DNA of 64,000 nt from Progne subis subis (lineage: Eukaryota > Chordata > Aves > Passeriformes > Hirundinidae), in the NCBI GenBank assembly GCA_022316685.1, contig JAKJHU010000039.1, positions 1,736,001 to 1,800,000 on the forward strand, written 5' to 3'. A program made the position numbers and the translations under genes. Each line of letters starts with the position of its first letter. Position 1 is the stretch's first letter. The notes beneath the pieces are model-generated. The model searched no databases. It worked only from the letters and a program-made list of their open reading frames with translations, and was not told the DNA's origin. This document shows, piece after piece, positions 47,201 to 62,200 of the stretch.

Positions 47201-50200
47201 CCGGTTTGGGAAAGAAAGGACGTGGGACACTGCAGGGAAATCAATGCCCTAGTTTTTCATGCATTTCCTACCTCTGTCCTTAGCTGAATGGCATTGCATA
47301 ATATCTCCCACATTTCATTGATTTGCTTAGTTCTCTTCTGGATAACATCCATCTTGCTGTGGCCTTCCTTATCCAGTTTAGATGCTAACTCATTTAAGGA
47401 GACAACTTTGGAATGTCCCAGAGGTTTCATCTCATTTACAAAATCTTTAAACTTTTCCTCCAGCACCTGCAGAATAAAAGGGGACACAAATTTAGATAAA
47501 AGACTTTCTGCCTACCTCCATGAGAGAGATGGAAGGAGTCACTTTCTCTGTATAACACAAAAGCTATGCACTGCAATCTACAAATGCAAATGGTTTGATA
47601 AATCCAAATGATCTGGAATCAGAAGAAGACATCTGTTGTCTTGATCATTTAAAATTCTGTGTCACAGAGAAAAATTAACCACATCCTGACAAGAAGAAAT
47701 TGCACAGATCAAAAGCTAGTGAACAGAGCTTGTCTACATATGCATCAGTCCCTAGGAGAAGTGGACATTACTAATTATATCTCTCTGCACTTTGTGCCCC
47801 AAGGAGAAATTTATCCTTGAAATCAGCAGCAAGAAATATGAATACTGCAGCCCAGTGTTTTTGACCATAGTAAAATTTTTTAGGTCCTATCAAATTTATG
47901 AATAGGGCAAGCAATGAAGTGTGCTGACCAAGAAAAGCTAACTTTCTGATACATGTAATTTTCTGTTGGAGGATGCTACCTCAGCGAGCCTGTCAAAGCA
48001 GACAGAAGCCAGTCTGAATTCTTGCTGTAGAGCTGTCAGCTCTGCTTGGCTTTTGTCATTGTAACATGCTTCACTGTCACCAGCTACACAAAAATTGCAG
48101 AAAATTTATCCCTGCTTCGCCACACAATACATGCAATGTATTTTATTTTCCTTTACCTCAACATCATCTAAGTCCTGCCCATAGTCATCGGACTCTGCTA
48201 CAGACAGTTTAGTGGAAAGCCATGCATCCACCAGCTGGAATTCTCTTTCAAACTGATAGAGCTGGAATTGTTCTTGCAGGCGTTTTCTTTGGGTGTCAGA
48301 CTTCTGTAGGAGAGACTGATACTCTGCTAGGATTCCCTGGAGCTTTGAAAGTATTACTGAACTGCAAAGAATAAGAAGCAGAAGGTATGTCTTTATTTTA
48401 TTGTTCTTTATAAACATTGTTTTTTCTGACTGGTTTAATTTGCAACGCCTTTATGATACAGAATGAACCAGATAACATCATGGAGTGAGTTACGCTGTGC
48501 CATTAAAGCCAGCTAGCTCAGGAAATTAAATTGTATTATACAAATGGCTGCTCTTTTCCTTTCCTCTTCCCCAGATACAAAAACAAACTTTCAATGAAAA
48601 ACAGTGAACTGTCAGGAACGTTCATTTCCTTTCCCAAGCACAGTGGTTTTTGAACATTTGTAGTAAATTAGGATTAGATGACAGTTCCACAGTTCCTGGG
48701 AGTGGACAATGGACAAAGAAGCTGATCTACATTAAATGGTCTGTTGTTTAAAAAAAAAAAAAAAGAAATAAATAAATAAATAAATAAATCATGATAACAT
48801 TAAAACCATCAACAAGCTTTTGGGGATCTCAGTGTGTGTGATGATGATGATGGAGGGATGGATGATCCCTGAAGTCTTATTTCTGAGTGAGCCATCAAAC
48901 ATAGTTGACCTTCTCTGTATTTGCCTTCTCTGGGCAATTCTGTTGAGACCTGGAGGACAAACCTGTTTTTACTTTCCTACCTCTCTGGACTGTCTTTGTT
49001 TATTAAGCTGGCCCCTGTGTTCTGTACTTTCTCGATCCGTGACCTGAAACTATCCATGTCCAGTTTGGTAGCTTCAAGTTTACGAAGTAAAACTTGTGTA
49101 GATTCTTCATTCTTCCCATAATCAGAGGTCTCCAGAATGAAACTCCTCTCTGCCAGCCATGCCTCCACCTCCAGCAGCTGTACAATATACAGGGATGAGC
49201 CTTAACACAGCTTGATTTAGGTCAAGACAAAGAAAACTTAAAGCAGTGGTGCACTGACACATCAGTGAAAACAGAGACCACCTTAGGTGTCTTCCTCTAA
49301 TGCAATATAACAGAAACTGTTCCAAAAAATATGTAACAGAATCCAGTAATTGCAGTTACATGTAACTCATTGTGATTAGTTGGGAAGATATCTGTCATTT
49401 CTCCACTGTATCCATATTTACCAGACATGAAACATCAGGGCAGTATGAATTCTGCTCCCTTCTCAGCACTTATATCCATCCAACAATACAGGTGTCAGTT
49501 GTTTTAAGAAAAGAAAGGCCAAAATAAATCTCTCAGGAATCATCTTTACCTCATTTAGGAACAGATGGGCCTCATAGGACTGCATAAGCCTCTGTCTCCT
49601 CTCTTGAGCCTCTGCCTTCAAGGTCTCTACAGATGTCTCAAGCTCCTTCAGATGCTCTATAATCTTGCGAGAGGCTGGGTGGCCTCCCCTTACCAGTTTC
49701 TGTCCTGTACCGATCACTGCTTTGGTCAAAGCATCCCGACTGTTTATCTCATTCTCCAGGTTCTGGAAAGAGTAAAGAGCAAAATGATAGACCAAAAATT
49801 GAAGTTACGGAATTTTTATTCCAGAAAATGTAGTCAAGCAATTGCATTATAAATTTGCTTTCTATTCACAAAGGTGGGTCAGAGGTACAAAGTCTGAGTG
49901 CGTGTTTGAAGTGGAGTGGAGGACTTTTTTGGGGGTGAAGGAGTGATCACAGAAATCAAATTTAGACATGAAGTTTGAACTTCGATGTATGTTTACCTCA
50001 GAGTCTGGAGGGAAGAGGTTCTAATAAAAAACCTTGAATTTTTTACTGATTTCCATTGAAACATACCCAGTTCCATTCCATTATATGTCATTTCTTGAAT
50101 TAAAACATGTAGAGAAGAATGACCAATTTGTCTGCACATTATTATTCATCACTTGCCAATGCTTTTGCAGAAGATCCATCTTTGCATAGCAGCCATTGTA

Positions 50201-53200
50201 AACACTGTGGGTACACAAGTGCCAGGCAGCCAAAAGCACAAGGAGAGAAGAAAACCACCTAAACAAACTCTCAAAGGCTTTACTTGAAATTAATTTTTGA
50301 AGACTGGTAGATATTAAAACTATATGCATCCCTCCATATACTCTCCCCTGGGTAGGCAAGGCCCATGCTGTGATTTTTCTGTGAGCATATGTGCATTCTT
50401 TGGCTGACTGTGCCTGAGCACCCTGAGCACAAACAAGCCCCTCAGTTTTGCCATTGCTCTCTTTAATTTTATAGTTATGAATAAGCAGGTTCAGAGTTAG
50501 ACTGCAGCACTGTGTTAATGTAAAAGAGATGCCCTCTATGTGGAGAGGAGCTGCTTTTTCAATTTTAGTGTCAAACTTGGCTGGAAAAGAGCTCTGATTC
50601 TAATCTTGCCTTCCACTTCCCCCTATTGATTTCAAGATGTTGTTGAAAAGTGACACCATATCTCTCCCAAGCCAAGCAGCTGTTCGTAAGTGTAATATAT
50701 TTGTGTGAAAATACTGTTTTGCAAGAGAGCTTTTTTTTTTTTTCCTTCCTTAGGTTAATACAGTTTGCACACAATCTCTTTTGTGGTAACAAGCCAAGGA
50801 CTGAATTTTGCAAATCTGGCTCATTGGGACAAACAATAAAGGGTGGAACTAACAGTATATTCAATTCTTGATTGTTATGTTAATTCTGACATTTGCTTGC
50901 TTGTAAACCAACATTATAAAGAAGGTGCAGAGGTTGTAGCTAATAACACGTTGAGAGTTAAAAGCTTATATTTTAATCCTGTTTCCAGAAGACTAGTAAG
51001 TAAAATGTCAGAGAATGTTATTATGCACTGATTTTATGGTATATATCTCCCGCTCTCAAAGTTAGTTGAAAAATTTTGAGATTTAGCCAATTAACAAAAA
51101 ATAATCATAGCCTAAAGCAGTATCTCCTCTGTTCTTTCAGTTATTTGAAATATTTTCTCAGATTAATTCAGCTCAAACATTCTTTTCTCTGGTGAACTTA
51201 ATTACTTTCTTACCATGCCAACGAGCTCATAAATTTTAGGAGTAATTGCACACAAGACATTTATACTTTTAATCATGATGAAACAAGATTTTTGTTCTTA
51301 GTGTTTCACAATGATTGCACCAGACGCTTGGGCTTTCTCTCTCTCTGATGATATATATCACACACATTGACAATTTATAGGATCTCCTGTCTTTCCCAGT
51401 CCTAGTGCAGGTTGCACAAATTTCCCCTAAAGGGACTTGACATAGCACTTAAATGGATGTCATTTGCTAATATTAATATTAAATACCAATAGCTGCTGGA
51501 AAATCGTAGCAGGAATATTTTTTCTTCCACCTTGTGTTTGCAAAGAGACGGTGCTCCTTAATAAAGAACTATCAGGAAGGTAATTATTGGTATTTGAGAT
51601 GACAGTGTTCCAGGCACTGCTCTCTCTGATGGCCCATCTGAACCCTGTGCAGTATTTCAGCAGCTGTCTTGAAAGCTACCACTAGAATGAAAGTCAGATA
51701 GCATAATATTCCCTGTTCACTACCTCCCATCAGAGCAGAAAAAATTTGGGGGAAAAATGTTTTCCTGGGAGCTCATCCTGACACATCCGAGCAATGAGCT
51801 TTCTTGGATGTACTTAATGAGTTTGAAAGCACTTTGTTAGGACCAAAGAACCCATGAAAATACGCACAAGTTTGTCAAATCTATTTTGTATTGAAAAGAC
51901 CAGAGTTTGAATTCAGTTCACAGAAAGACCTGACCTGTCCACAGAAGACCTGTGATGTGGTACTTGCGCCACTGCAGTGATAAGCAGGATGGCATCCTGC
52001 CAAGCCATGGGCATATCCTTGGAAAAGAAAAGGATTAAAGTGATCCCTGGCATCCTTTCTCCTGTTAGCCAAAGCATAGCAGATGAAGTTTGCTAGAGAC
52101 AAATTGAGTTCAGTGTTCTCTATTTGATTCTAAAGACTGTGAATGGCTGTCACATGACACTACCTGGTGTTTTTCTTGCAGACTCTGGACGGTTGCCAGG
52201 GATTTGCCATAATCCTTGGAGGAAGCCATGGGGAGCTTTTCACGAACCCAAGCCAACTCCTCATCGACATCTCGGAAGAACTGGTATTGAAGTCTGCTTG
52301 CCTCCAGACTTCCCCGCCTCTCCTGCAGAGGATCACGTAGCCTTTTGTACCTGGAGGTTTTAAAGGTAATCCAGTGAGGACTACAGATTGACAAGGAATG
52401 AATGCAAAATACCCATTTCAAAATAGAGTAGAGAAGGAAAGAAAAAAGAATATTCAGGGAAGGAAAAAAGCTGATAAAAGTAGAAAAAAGCTGATAAAAG
52501 TAGAAAAAAGATGGCACAGGCCAGGCACTCACATACCTCTGCACCAGTTCATCCACTTTCTCTTCTAGTTCATCAGCAAGGAAATGCTTCTCCTTCTGGA
52601 ACTGCTGAGCTGTGACCACAAGCTCTTGCAGTCTGTCCCTATGGGCAGCAATATCCTCCTCCAGCTCCTCTTGTTTCTTCAGATGACTGTTCAAAACCAC
52701 CAGATCATTGTCATTATATGGTGTTTTCAGGTCGTTTTCCACACCTTCCAACCATTTCTCTGTGTCCTCTACATTTCGCTGAAAATGAAGACCCTGCAAG
52801 AGGAAAAGATTATTTAAACCTTTAGGACAGATAATGTGTCGTAAAAATCTCAGTCACTTCCAGTAAAGATTGCACACAAACATGGAGCAACTTCTCAGTG
52901 CTCAGTGAACTCCTCCCATATATAATGGTGGTGCAAATGAAGAAGAGAATTCAGTCATGGTGAAGACAAGAACAGATGCATTGAACATCAACAGCCTTTC
53001 TTACTTGTGTTGCACAAATGCAGATCATGGACATAGCACATTAAAGAAACCCAGCATTTATAGGGAGAGCTCTGTTTTACAACCAAAGATTTTCTGGTAG
53101 TCCAAGCAAGCATAACTCACAGTCATGAGAATTCATGTGCCTGGAGCTAGGAGAATGAAAAGCTGCTGTAGGTTTCTTTCTCAATGTGCTGGAGAAAAGA

Positions 53201-56200
53201 TGCCATTGAGACAGATGCAGAGTTTACACATAGGAGTAAACACATTTTTCCTCGGTATCTCTCTCTGGAATCTGGATCTAAGCCAGCAGCAGAAAGCAGA
53301 ATGGAGCCCAGCCTACAAATCCTCTTCCCTCCATAGGGATCCTCAATTATCCTGCCAGTTCCATTCAGTCAGTCCACACTTAGTAGATTCTTTGCAGTAA
53401 TGGTCTTGAGGAATCAGGTTGCAGTGTATCACATGACACACTTGCAGATGAGACATTTAGCAAGGCAGCTGTACTATCTCTGGAAAAGACACCAAGATCC
53501 AGCCACTGGCATCCCTGTAACCACTGGCATTACCTTGTAAGCATCCTGCAGTTTGGTCCATTTATCCTGGCAACTTGCTATCAGTTCCTCCCATAGCTCT
53601 TCCATTTCTTGTAGTCTGGACAGAATGGCTTCTGGGGCATAGTGCCTTTCATGGAGCATCTTCTCCCCTTCCTGTGTCAGAAAGAGCAGACAATGTATTC
53701 TTCTTTTGCTGAACACACCAGAATTTATCACTTTTGCCTTCATAATCAAAGTCTACCGGCATTCATGTAAAGGGCCAGCTGCAACCTTTACCTCCTGACA
53801 TAATAGATGGAGGGATTGCAGAGACAGAGAAAAATCTAATAAAGAGAAAAGGCTTGCTGAAATTAGGGCAGAAACTGCACAGCAAGGGATGCAAGAGGTA
53901 CAGCAAGTGAAAGTTGCTATACCAGGTCACTAGGTGCTATAAAGAGCAACTACTAGGATTATTCCCAACAAAGAAGGCAGGGCACCATGAAATAGTGTGA
54001 AGGAGAATGTGCAAACAAGTCTTTAAAAATAGATAATTTTACCAAGGATTGTACCTCCACCCTTTAGACCCCTCTTGGTGTGTCTGCAAACAGGGGGAGA
54101 AAGGAAAGGAAAGGAAAGGAAAGGAAAGGAAAGGAAAGGAAAGGAAAGGAAAGGAAAGGAAAGGAAAGGAAAGGAAAGGAAAGGAAAGGAAAGGAAGGAA
54201 AGGAAAGGAAAGGAAAGGAAAGGAAAGGAAAGGAAAGGAAAGGAAAGGAAAGGAAAGGAAAGGAAAGGAAAGGAAAGGAAAGGAAAGGAAAGGAAAGGAA
54301 AGGAAAGGAAAGGAAAGGAAAGGAAAGGAAGGAAGGAAAGGAAAGGAAAGAAGGAAAGGAAAGGAAAGGAAAGGAAAGGAAAGGAAAGGAAAGGAAAGGA
54401 AAGGAAAGGAAAGGAAAGGAAAGGAAAGGAAAGGAAAGGAAAGGAAAGGAAAGGAAAGGAGGTATTTCTAAGATGGAGGTGAATCTGGGGAGGGCAATCT
54501 ACTTTTAATGTAGTAATCTATTGCAAAACTGTGCTGGAAATAAAATTAATAAACATACAACAGTCTGTCCTTCCAAACTTATCATCTGATCACAGCTTCT
54601 GCCAAATATCTGACAAGTCTTCTCAGGCTTCCTTCATATCTCGCCTACTAACATGTCTCTGCAAAGGAAGCACGTGAAAACCCTAACTTCATCCTTTTTG
54701 TTGGACACATTTTATACAACTTGTTAAGGTTGTCCATCTAGTCACAGAGGTTCTCTGCTGCAAAGAGACAAGGATACCTCTAAAGGCATTCACCCAGAGA
54801 GATGTGCCTAAAATCAGCAGATTGAATTTTTTACTGCAGGCCACCATCTATTTCCATTGCATGCACAGTGAATATGTATAGCAAGCTCACACTAGATAGT
54901 AAGAGAGAGGAGAGGGTGAAGAAACAGACGGACGCAGAAAATTCTTGATGGACTAAAAGAATAAGCTTCTCAGTATACTCAGAGACAACATGGACAATGC
55001 CAGTGAGAGGACAATGACTCCCCCTCCCTTGTTTGAAATCACTGTAACTCACACTGACTGCAGAGTCTTTCATGCCAGTTGCCCACCCTTGCCCAAAACC
55101 CCATTTCTCTCACTGATCTGATGGAGTCCAGACGATTTCTGTTGGCCATGATCTCTGCTTGGAATGTCTGGTGCCTCTGCAGTTTGGTCTGCAGATTGCT
55201 TGGATCCTTCCAGCTATCATCCTGGGCAATGCTATTCTTCTCCTTAATCCAGGCAGCCACCTGTGGGGAGGAAAGGACAGAAGTAAACAAAATCTTCAGT
55301 GTTTTTTCAGTTTCTTCAGTTTCAGCCTGCCAGGCTCGCCTCTTATATGCATAAAACAGGGAACTGGTAAGTGGGGCCCAAAATGAGTTGTCCTTCAGAG
55401 GTTCTGCTTCCCTGTGTTCCTCCTGCCTTTCATGAAGTCTCCCCTGTATGTTTGTTTACTAGCACTGTTGCTTGGAAAGGGAGCTGTCTCCATCACATAG
55501 CCCCCATGCAGTGAGAAAATACATGGGCCACATGTGTGCAGTGGGGAGAATAGACAATGATCTCCCTATTTCTAACCCATTGACAGTATCTCACAAAAAA
55601 AGAACAAATTTTTTTTTTTTTTTTAAATGGTGATACATTCCCTTTTAATGCATTTATTTCTTCTGCATTTTGCTGTTGTCCAAAATACAGTAGACCTTTC
55701 GTTTACTAGACTAGATGAGAGGGAAGAAGAAAAATATATCCCTTCAGTCTTATCCTTCCCAATATTATCTCATTCCAGGCTCAATTCCTTGATTTTTCTC
55801 ACAGTAAATCTGTCTGGGGATTCAGATCTATTCAGCACAGCATATTTTAAGGAACCAGAATATCATGAATCCTGTGTAATTGTACCTCAAAAGAATTCTT
55901 CAGGAACTTCTGCAGAAGCCGTGATTCCTCTAGCAAATGTCTGCGAGCAGCAGCATTCTCCAGTAGTCTCTGTTTTCTGAGATGAAGACAGATGTATGAG
56001 GTAAAAGTCACAGAGTGAATTAGATAGACAAGAGTTTTCAAATTTCACCTCTAAAACAGGCATGATCTAATCCTCCATTCCCTAGGAGGGAAATGTCCAC
56101 AATATGCAGATCCCCTTGGTCTGGGCTATCAGAGAAGATGCCCAGGGCACTATAGGAATGATTGCTAGCTGATGGATATGTTTAAACTACCACAAATTCT

Positions 56201-59200
56201 GTATATATGGTATCTGCCTCTAGAAATCACAATTATTGCCTTTCAAGGTTCAAGAGAATGTAAACTCAGCATGGTTCTTATGTGGAAATCCTTCAAGTGT
56301 GATGGTGTTTGTCATGGATAAACCAAAGCTACACCACCCTTTAATTTTTTTTCCAATTTTGGACTGCAGTCCTTTATTTGTGTTAATGCAGATGTGAGAT
56401 ATTAATAAATCATGTCAAATTAGACAATATTAATAAATCACTTGAATCGTAAGGGACCTCCAGTCTCTTTTCATAACTTTTATGTAGCTCTCTTCATCTA
56501 CCAGAGCAGTGAATGCAATTGCTTTTGCTTCAGCGCTTGTTTAGGATTAACAATATGCAAATTGTTAGTAGGAATAAAGTAATTCGCATGAAAGGACAAG
56601 ATCTGATCAGAAAATTTGCAGATTCCATAATGGATAATTTGAGTGGGGTTTAAAACCCCACAAGAGCAGAGAAAAGCAGTTGTCTAGCAAGTGACCTTTC
56701 TAGATGGTATTTACTGATAATGAAGTATTTAATGGCATGGCAGGCCTTCTGTTTGCAGCACTGTCCCTAAGGCCAGGCCAAAACACAGAATTACAGAGAA
56801 ACTGCCTTTTTCTGAATCCTCTGCTAATTGCATTTTGGAAGCCTCCTAATGAAAGACTGGCCAATTTGGGAAGACTCCAGTGCAAAGCTCGAAGTTGAGC
56901 AAACGCAAACCAGCTTTTAGTTCTCTCAAGTCATTTAAAGATAATAATCACATGAGGGGGGTCTCCTTGCAGGAGAGATTCGTGGCTGACTTGGGAAGGA
57001 TTTGACTTCACCTCCTCAGAACAGCCTGGCATCTGTTGTTGATATTTTCTGAGTCATAATGTTTGTTCTGTGTTAGCTGCTGAGCAAATGAAGCCATCTC
57101 GTCGATTTTGTCCATCTGAGCTTCCAGGGCTTTTTCAAACTGTGTGTGTTTCCGCTGCAGGCTCTCCACACTAGACACTGAGTCCTGGAAAGAATTCAAC
57201 AAAAGGAAGCTGCTTTCAGTTAGAGTTTTTCCATCTAAAACACTGATAATCCAGAAAGTAAATGGCATTTACCCCACCTTTGCAAACTAGCTGTCAAAAA
57301 ATTTATTGTTCTTTGAAACTGACTGGCATTGATCTGACACTTGGGACCGAAATAATGCTCCATGTAAGGTCTGAGGCCATTATTTCCATGCCAGATGCTT
57401 AGCTTCTTGTGCATATTGTTGTGCTGCATGGAACACATAACATCTCAAGAATTAAAACATCAGCCCCTAATTTTAAATCAGTCTTCAGATAGATGCCATG
57501 TTGACAGCAAACGTGGGATGCCAAACTGAGATCAGAGTTAAGTGAACAAATATGTCACAGAAAAAGGTTAAAATTAGAGCCTCAGCTTCTAGTCATGGGA
57601 TTTGGAAGAGCTCAGATCCAGATCTGAATTTGAGGACTGGAGTCTGACATTACAGTTAATCTGGAGAAAAACACTTCTTGTAATGTTTGTGAATCCCAAG
57701 CTTAATGACTCAGAGTTGTCCTTTCAACACCCCTCTGCACTTTAATTATAGCACCAGTGTCAAAATGTTATCTCAGTAAAGTCCGCTTCTCCACTATTCT
57801 AAATGAAGCAATAAGCTCACATCAAACAGGTCAGAAAAAACACTAAATTTCTGGGTGCTTACATGAGTCATTGGATGGGAAATTACTCACAGAGTAATTT
57901 TCTGCACATTGCTGAGCTAAGTATGATTGGATGAGTCTTCTAAGTCTCATATACTGTAAGGAAGGGACTGTAAATATACTGAAGTCTGAGATGTTTTTGT
58001 AGCCCCTGCAGAGGCAACTAATTTAGTAGCACTACCTATACAAGGTGTCAGAATGTACATGCAGCATCCTGAACAGCTTTTGCCACCCATGCATCAGTCT
58101 GCAGTTTCAGTTATTGCAGGTTACTGATACCTGTGGTAGGTAATTTAAAGCTACCCTGGGTATGCCAGCAGTGACAGCAGCGGACTTTCACACTGCTGGC
58201 AAAGGTATTCGGGTCAGATAAGAGAAGCCAGGCTGAACGGGGCATTGAGCAACCTGGGCTGGTGGGAGGTGTCCCCACCTGTGGCAGGGGGTTGGAAATG
58301 GATGGTCTTTCAGGTCCCTTCCAACCCAAACCATGCTAGAGTTCTATGCTTCTATGCAGTCTCATTTTCCTGCTATAATCAGAGCAGTGGGATTGTTTCA
58401 TTACTCTTAGGGCTGAGATTCCCATCCTGTGTAAAGCACCAAGGAAAGAAATCTGATCCTAAACCACCAATAGGGCAGAGCAGTAACTTCAGAAGGAGAA
58501 AGAGCACAGGAGGATTCAGAGCATATACCTCTAAGTACATACAGTCCCCTCTCCGCCAGACTGATTGCAGAGAAAATTGTAATTACTCAGAGCACATACC
58601 CCTAAGTCCTCATTAGCTAGGAAGGCCTCTTTGCTGCTGAGCCAGCTCTCAATCTGTTCCACGTAGCCATAGAATTTCTGTACAGGGGAAAAAAACCCAA
58701 CAGTCACAAACATGACAATATGCTGAAATGATGTAAAGCAGAAGCTAACCTGACTTCAGCAGAGTACACTAAAAACCCCCAACTTTAATGGTTATTTCAA
58801 AAATTAACCTAATACATGAAAAAGCATTGAAACTGCTTATACCATAATATTTAAGTTCTCATATATGGGATGATTTTAGATGGGATTAGTAGACTAGGTC
58901 TTATTTAAGGTACTTAGCATTCTTCATTGTAGAATCTCTGTTTGAACAGAAAGTTTCAAAGTGAGAGGACTGTTACAGGGAAGCATTTCTGGAATACTGC
59001 AGCCAAAATAGTTCTTTTGCTAGGAAAAAAAGCCAGGAAAAAATACATTATTCCATCCATATTAATTTTTTCTTTAGGTGTTGGTGGTTTTTTTTTTTGT
59101 TTGTTTGTTTTGTTTTTGTTTTTGTTTTTGTTTTTTTTTTGTTTTTTTTTTTGTTTGTTTTTTTTTTTAAACGTACTTGTCTGGCTCCGTGTTTTTGGGA

Positions 59201-62200
59201 AGGTTATAGAATTTTGGAAGAGGAGTGATGCTGTGTTCTAAGTATGTGTCTTTTTCCAGATGTATGAGAGTTTGACCAAATTTTGCTAAGTTTTACAGTC
59301 TTTTTAAAATGTACTAGCACAGAAATTTCTATGATTTGTAGAGGTAAAATCTCTTGAAGTCCAGTCACCACTGAATGTGCTTGGTCCTCAGCATGCCTTC
59401 CAGAAACCAGTGAAATATAGATTAAACACGGGGTATTATTAACACATCTGTCATCTTACCATCTCATAAATTTGCTGTTTATATCAAGAAAAACTGTCAG
59501 TGGCGTGTGCATTCTCTCTTGAATGTCATTTTACTCACCTGTAAATCTTGTGCCTGAAACAATTTTATATATTGCTCTTTCCATGCTTGGATCAGTTCAG
59601 ACCAGGCTTGCTGTAGTCTGGAGAGGGACTGGTGAATCTCAGGGGTTGCATAGTGACCAGAATTGGCAAGTTCTTTACCATAGTCACTGAGAGCGTTGAA
59701 TCTTTCCACTCGGGCTTCAATCTCCTCCTAAAATACATTACTAAAGTTGATGTCAAGCATTTATGAAAAGCCTGTTATTCAGAATACAAGCCTTAAGGGG
59801 AATAGTTTGGGCTGTAACTTTCTGGCACTAATATTTGTATGGAAAATCATTCATCTTTGAGCTGTGTGACTGGAAGGGCATAGAATTGCCTAAGAGAGAA
59901 TAAATGTAAATAATACGTTACTTTATTGGTCTAGGAACAATATTTGTTTTCCTACAAATGAAAATTGAGATTTAGTTAGAAACAGATTATAAAATGCTGA
60001 GATATAGATTACAATTTCAAACACCCATAATATCATCTGCCAGTCTTCCTACATGAAAGTGGTTCTTCTAAGAAACTGTGCCGAGAACTTTTCCTCTCCT
60101 GAAAAATAAGTTGTCACAAGATTTTTACATTAATGACATGATTTTACTTCATTTTGTGATGTTAAAATGAAACATTTAACCTTTTCACCTGGTCTGAGGA
60201 ATGAATTATTCCCCTATACTGAATCCTGAAGGAGAAAGTATAAAGAACAATTATGACCCCTGAAAACTGAATGTGGAATTTCTAATGTAAGCAATTTCAA
60301 AATGAAGATAACTATGGACTGAAATAGTACCATGTATTAACTCATAAACTTCTTTAAATGCTACGGCATGTACTATTAAATTTCTGAAATTACAACTGCT
60401 GCTTTTAGAGATTTTTGGGGTGACGGTGTTTCCCAATCATAGATGACACAGCTATAAAATCGTAATACAAATATTTTTAAAATTCACATTATCAACTCTA
60501 GTCTCTCCTAAGGACTTTGGTTTGAGCCACTAACCAGAATGAAAAAACCCTCCTTCTTGCCTTATCTGTAATTTTAGTTTAGTCAACATAAATGTCAAGA
60601 AAATAATGTCTGAATTCCTCGTTTCCCTGTGACTGCCTACTTAGAGCCATTTGGGCTCCTTGACTAACAGATATTAAAGACTTAGGTCTTGTCATCATTA
60701 AAATTTGGAGCACACTACGTCAGCGGTTTGTGTTATTTCTAACATGACAAAGAATTATTAGCAAAAACATTGTTAAGTGACATGACAAAGGATTGTTAAA
60801 ATGGATGACTCTAAAGAAGGAGGGGTTTTCAGGTACACCATACTAAATTCAGGTTTTATAAAATTAGTCAGAATCTATAAACTGTGTTAATAGCAGGACC
60901 CACAAAGCACTGGGTATTAGTGATTATTCTGTGAACAGGATTTTTAGAAGTAAAACAACAGCAAAGAGAATGCAGCACAATGGCTAAAAGACAGATAGGA
61001 TTTTTGGAAGAAAGTAAAATACTGACTTTTTTTCCTAATATTGATTAAAATGTCACTCCTTTAAGAAAAGAAACTAAAAGTATTATCTAAATTAGCCACC
61101 AAAACATTAGTAAGGTAATTATTACTGCGATCTGAAGTGTTTCAGAACTGAATGTGTAGCAACATTCCGTGGTAATTTACTTTGCTGTGTGAAACAAACT
61201 GCTGTTTTTGTTTTCTTCTTAGGTAAATTAAGTTCACATGAAAAAATCTAGCTCAAAGCAAGGATTAACCAGCATAAACTTCTTTGGCAATATGAATAAG
61301 GAGAAGAGCAGTGAGCACGATGTGAGACTGAACCTGTTTTTCACCATCAGGCTTGGACAGCAGTGCAGGTGAGAGCTCGTGGGGCTTCAGGGCTGTTTTG
61401 CAAAGACATGAGCTGCCAAACAGCCCATGAGACAGTTTGGTCAGTATGTAGGTGATTTCTATCCCCAGCCTGGTACTGAGAAGAGGGTTTTTATCATGTT
61501 ATCAACAGATGCATGCTGTGCACACAGAGAGATTCCCAGTATGTACAATTAGAACCACGGGAGATACTTGCCTTCCTCTCCTGGTGCTCCTCAATCATAC
61601 TTTCGGCTTCATTTGCGCTTTTAGGCAGCCCCCCTGCTTCCATTAAAGCTCTGGTGTTTTGGGCCCAGTCTAGTATCTCCTTCATCTCCAAGTTAAATTT
61701 CTGCAACTGGTATGAGGCTGCCAGCTTCTCCTTCCTGCCACACAAGGTGCAGTTGAGCGTTATTGGACGTGGAATTATCTAGTTGCCTCACCCTCTGATT
61801 TGCAGAGGGAAGTATCTTAACAGAACCAAAGGAAGTTAATTCAAGCTTTTCCTTGCAGTTCCTAAGAGTCCTCATGTTAACCAAAAACACAGGAGATGCA
61901 CACTGCCTTGGAGACAACATGCTTGCTAATTTTTCTACATCAGTTCATTAGCACAAGAAAGGTAAAAAAGCCTTCATATCTGCTGCTTATAGCAATGATT
62001 AGAGATCAGGATTAAACCTTTCTCATTTTGGAAAGATTTGAGAAAAAAAAAATCTTCAAGAACCATCCAAAAATAAGCTTTTTGCAAAGTTTTATGACAG
62101 AAGTAATTTGATAGTCTGAAGGCATTTTAGTAACATTATTTAATGGAACAACCACAAAACGTTGTATTAGTTTTCCCAAAGTCGCATCAATGGAACTTTT

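Noticed and set aside
54049..54508. Three overlapping + strand frames of about 135-142 codons rich in Lys, Glu, Gly, Arg
   Set aside because: They are translations of the (GGAAA)n array, which has no stop codon in any + frame.
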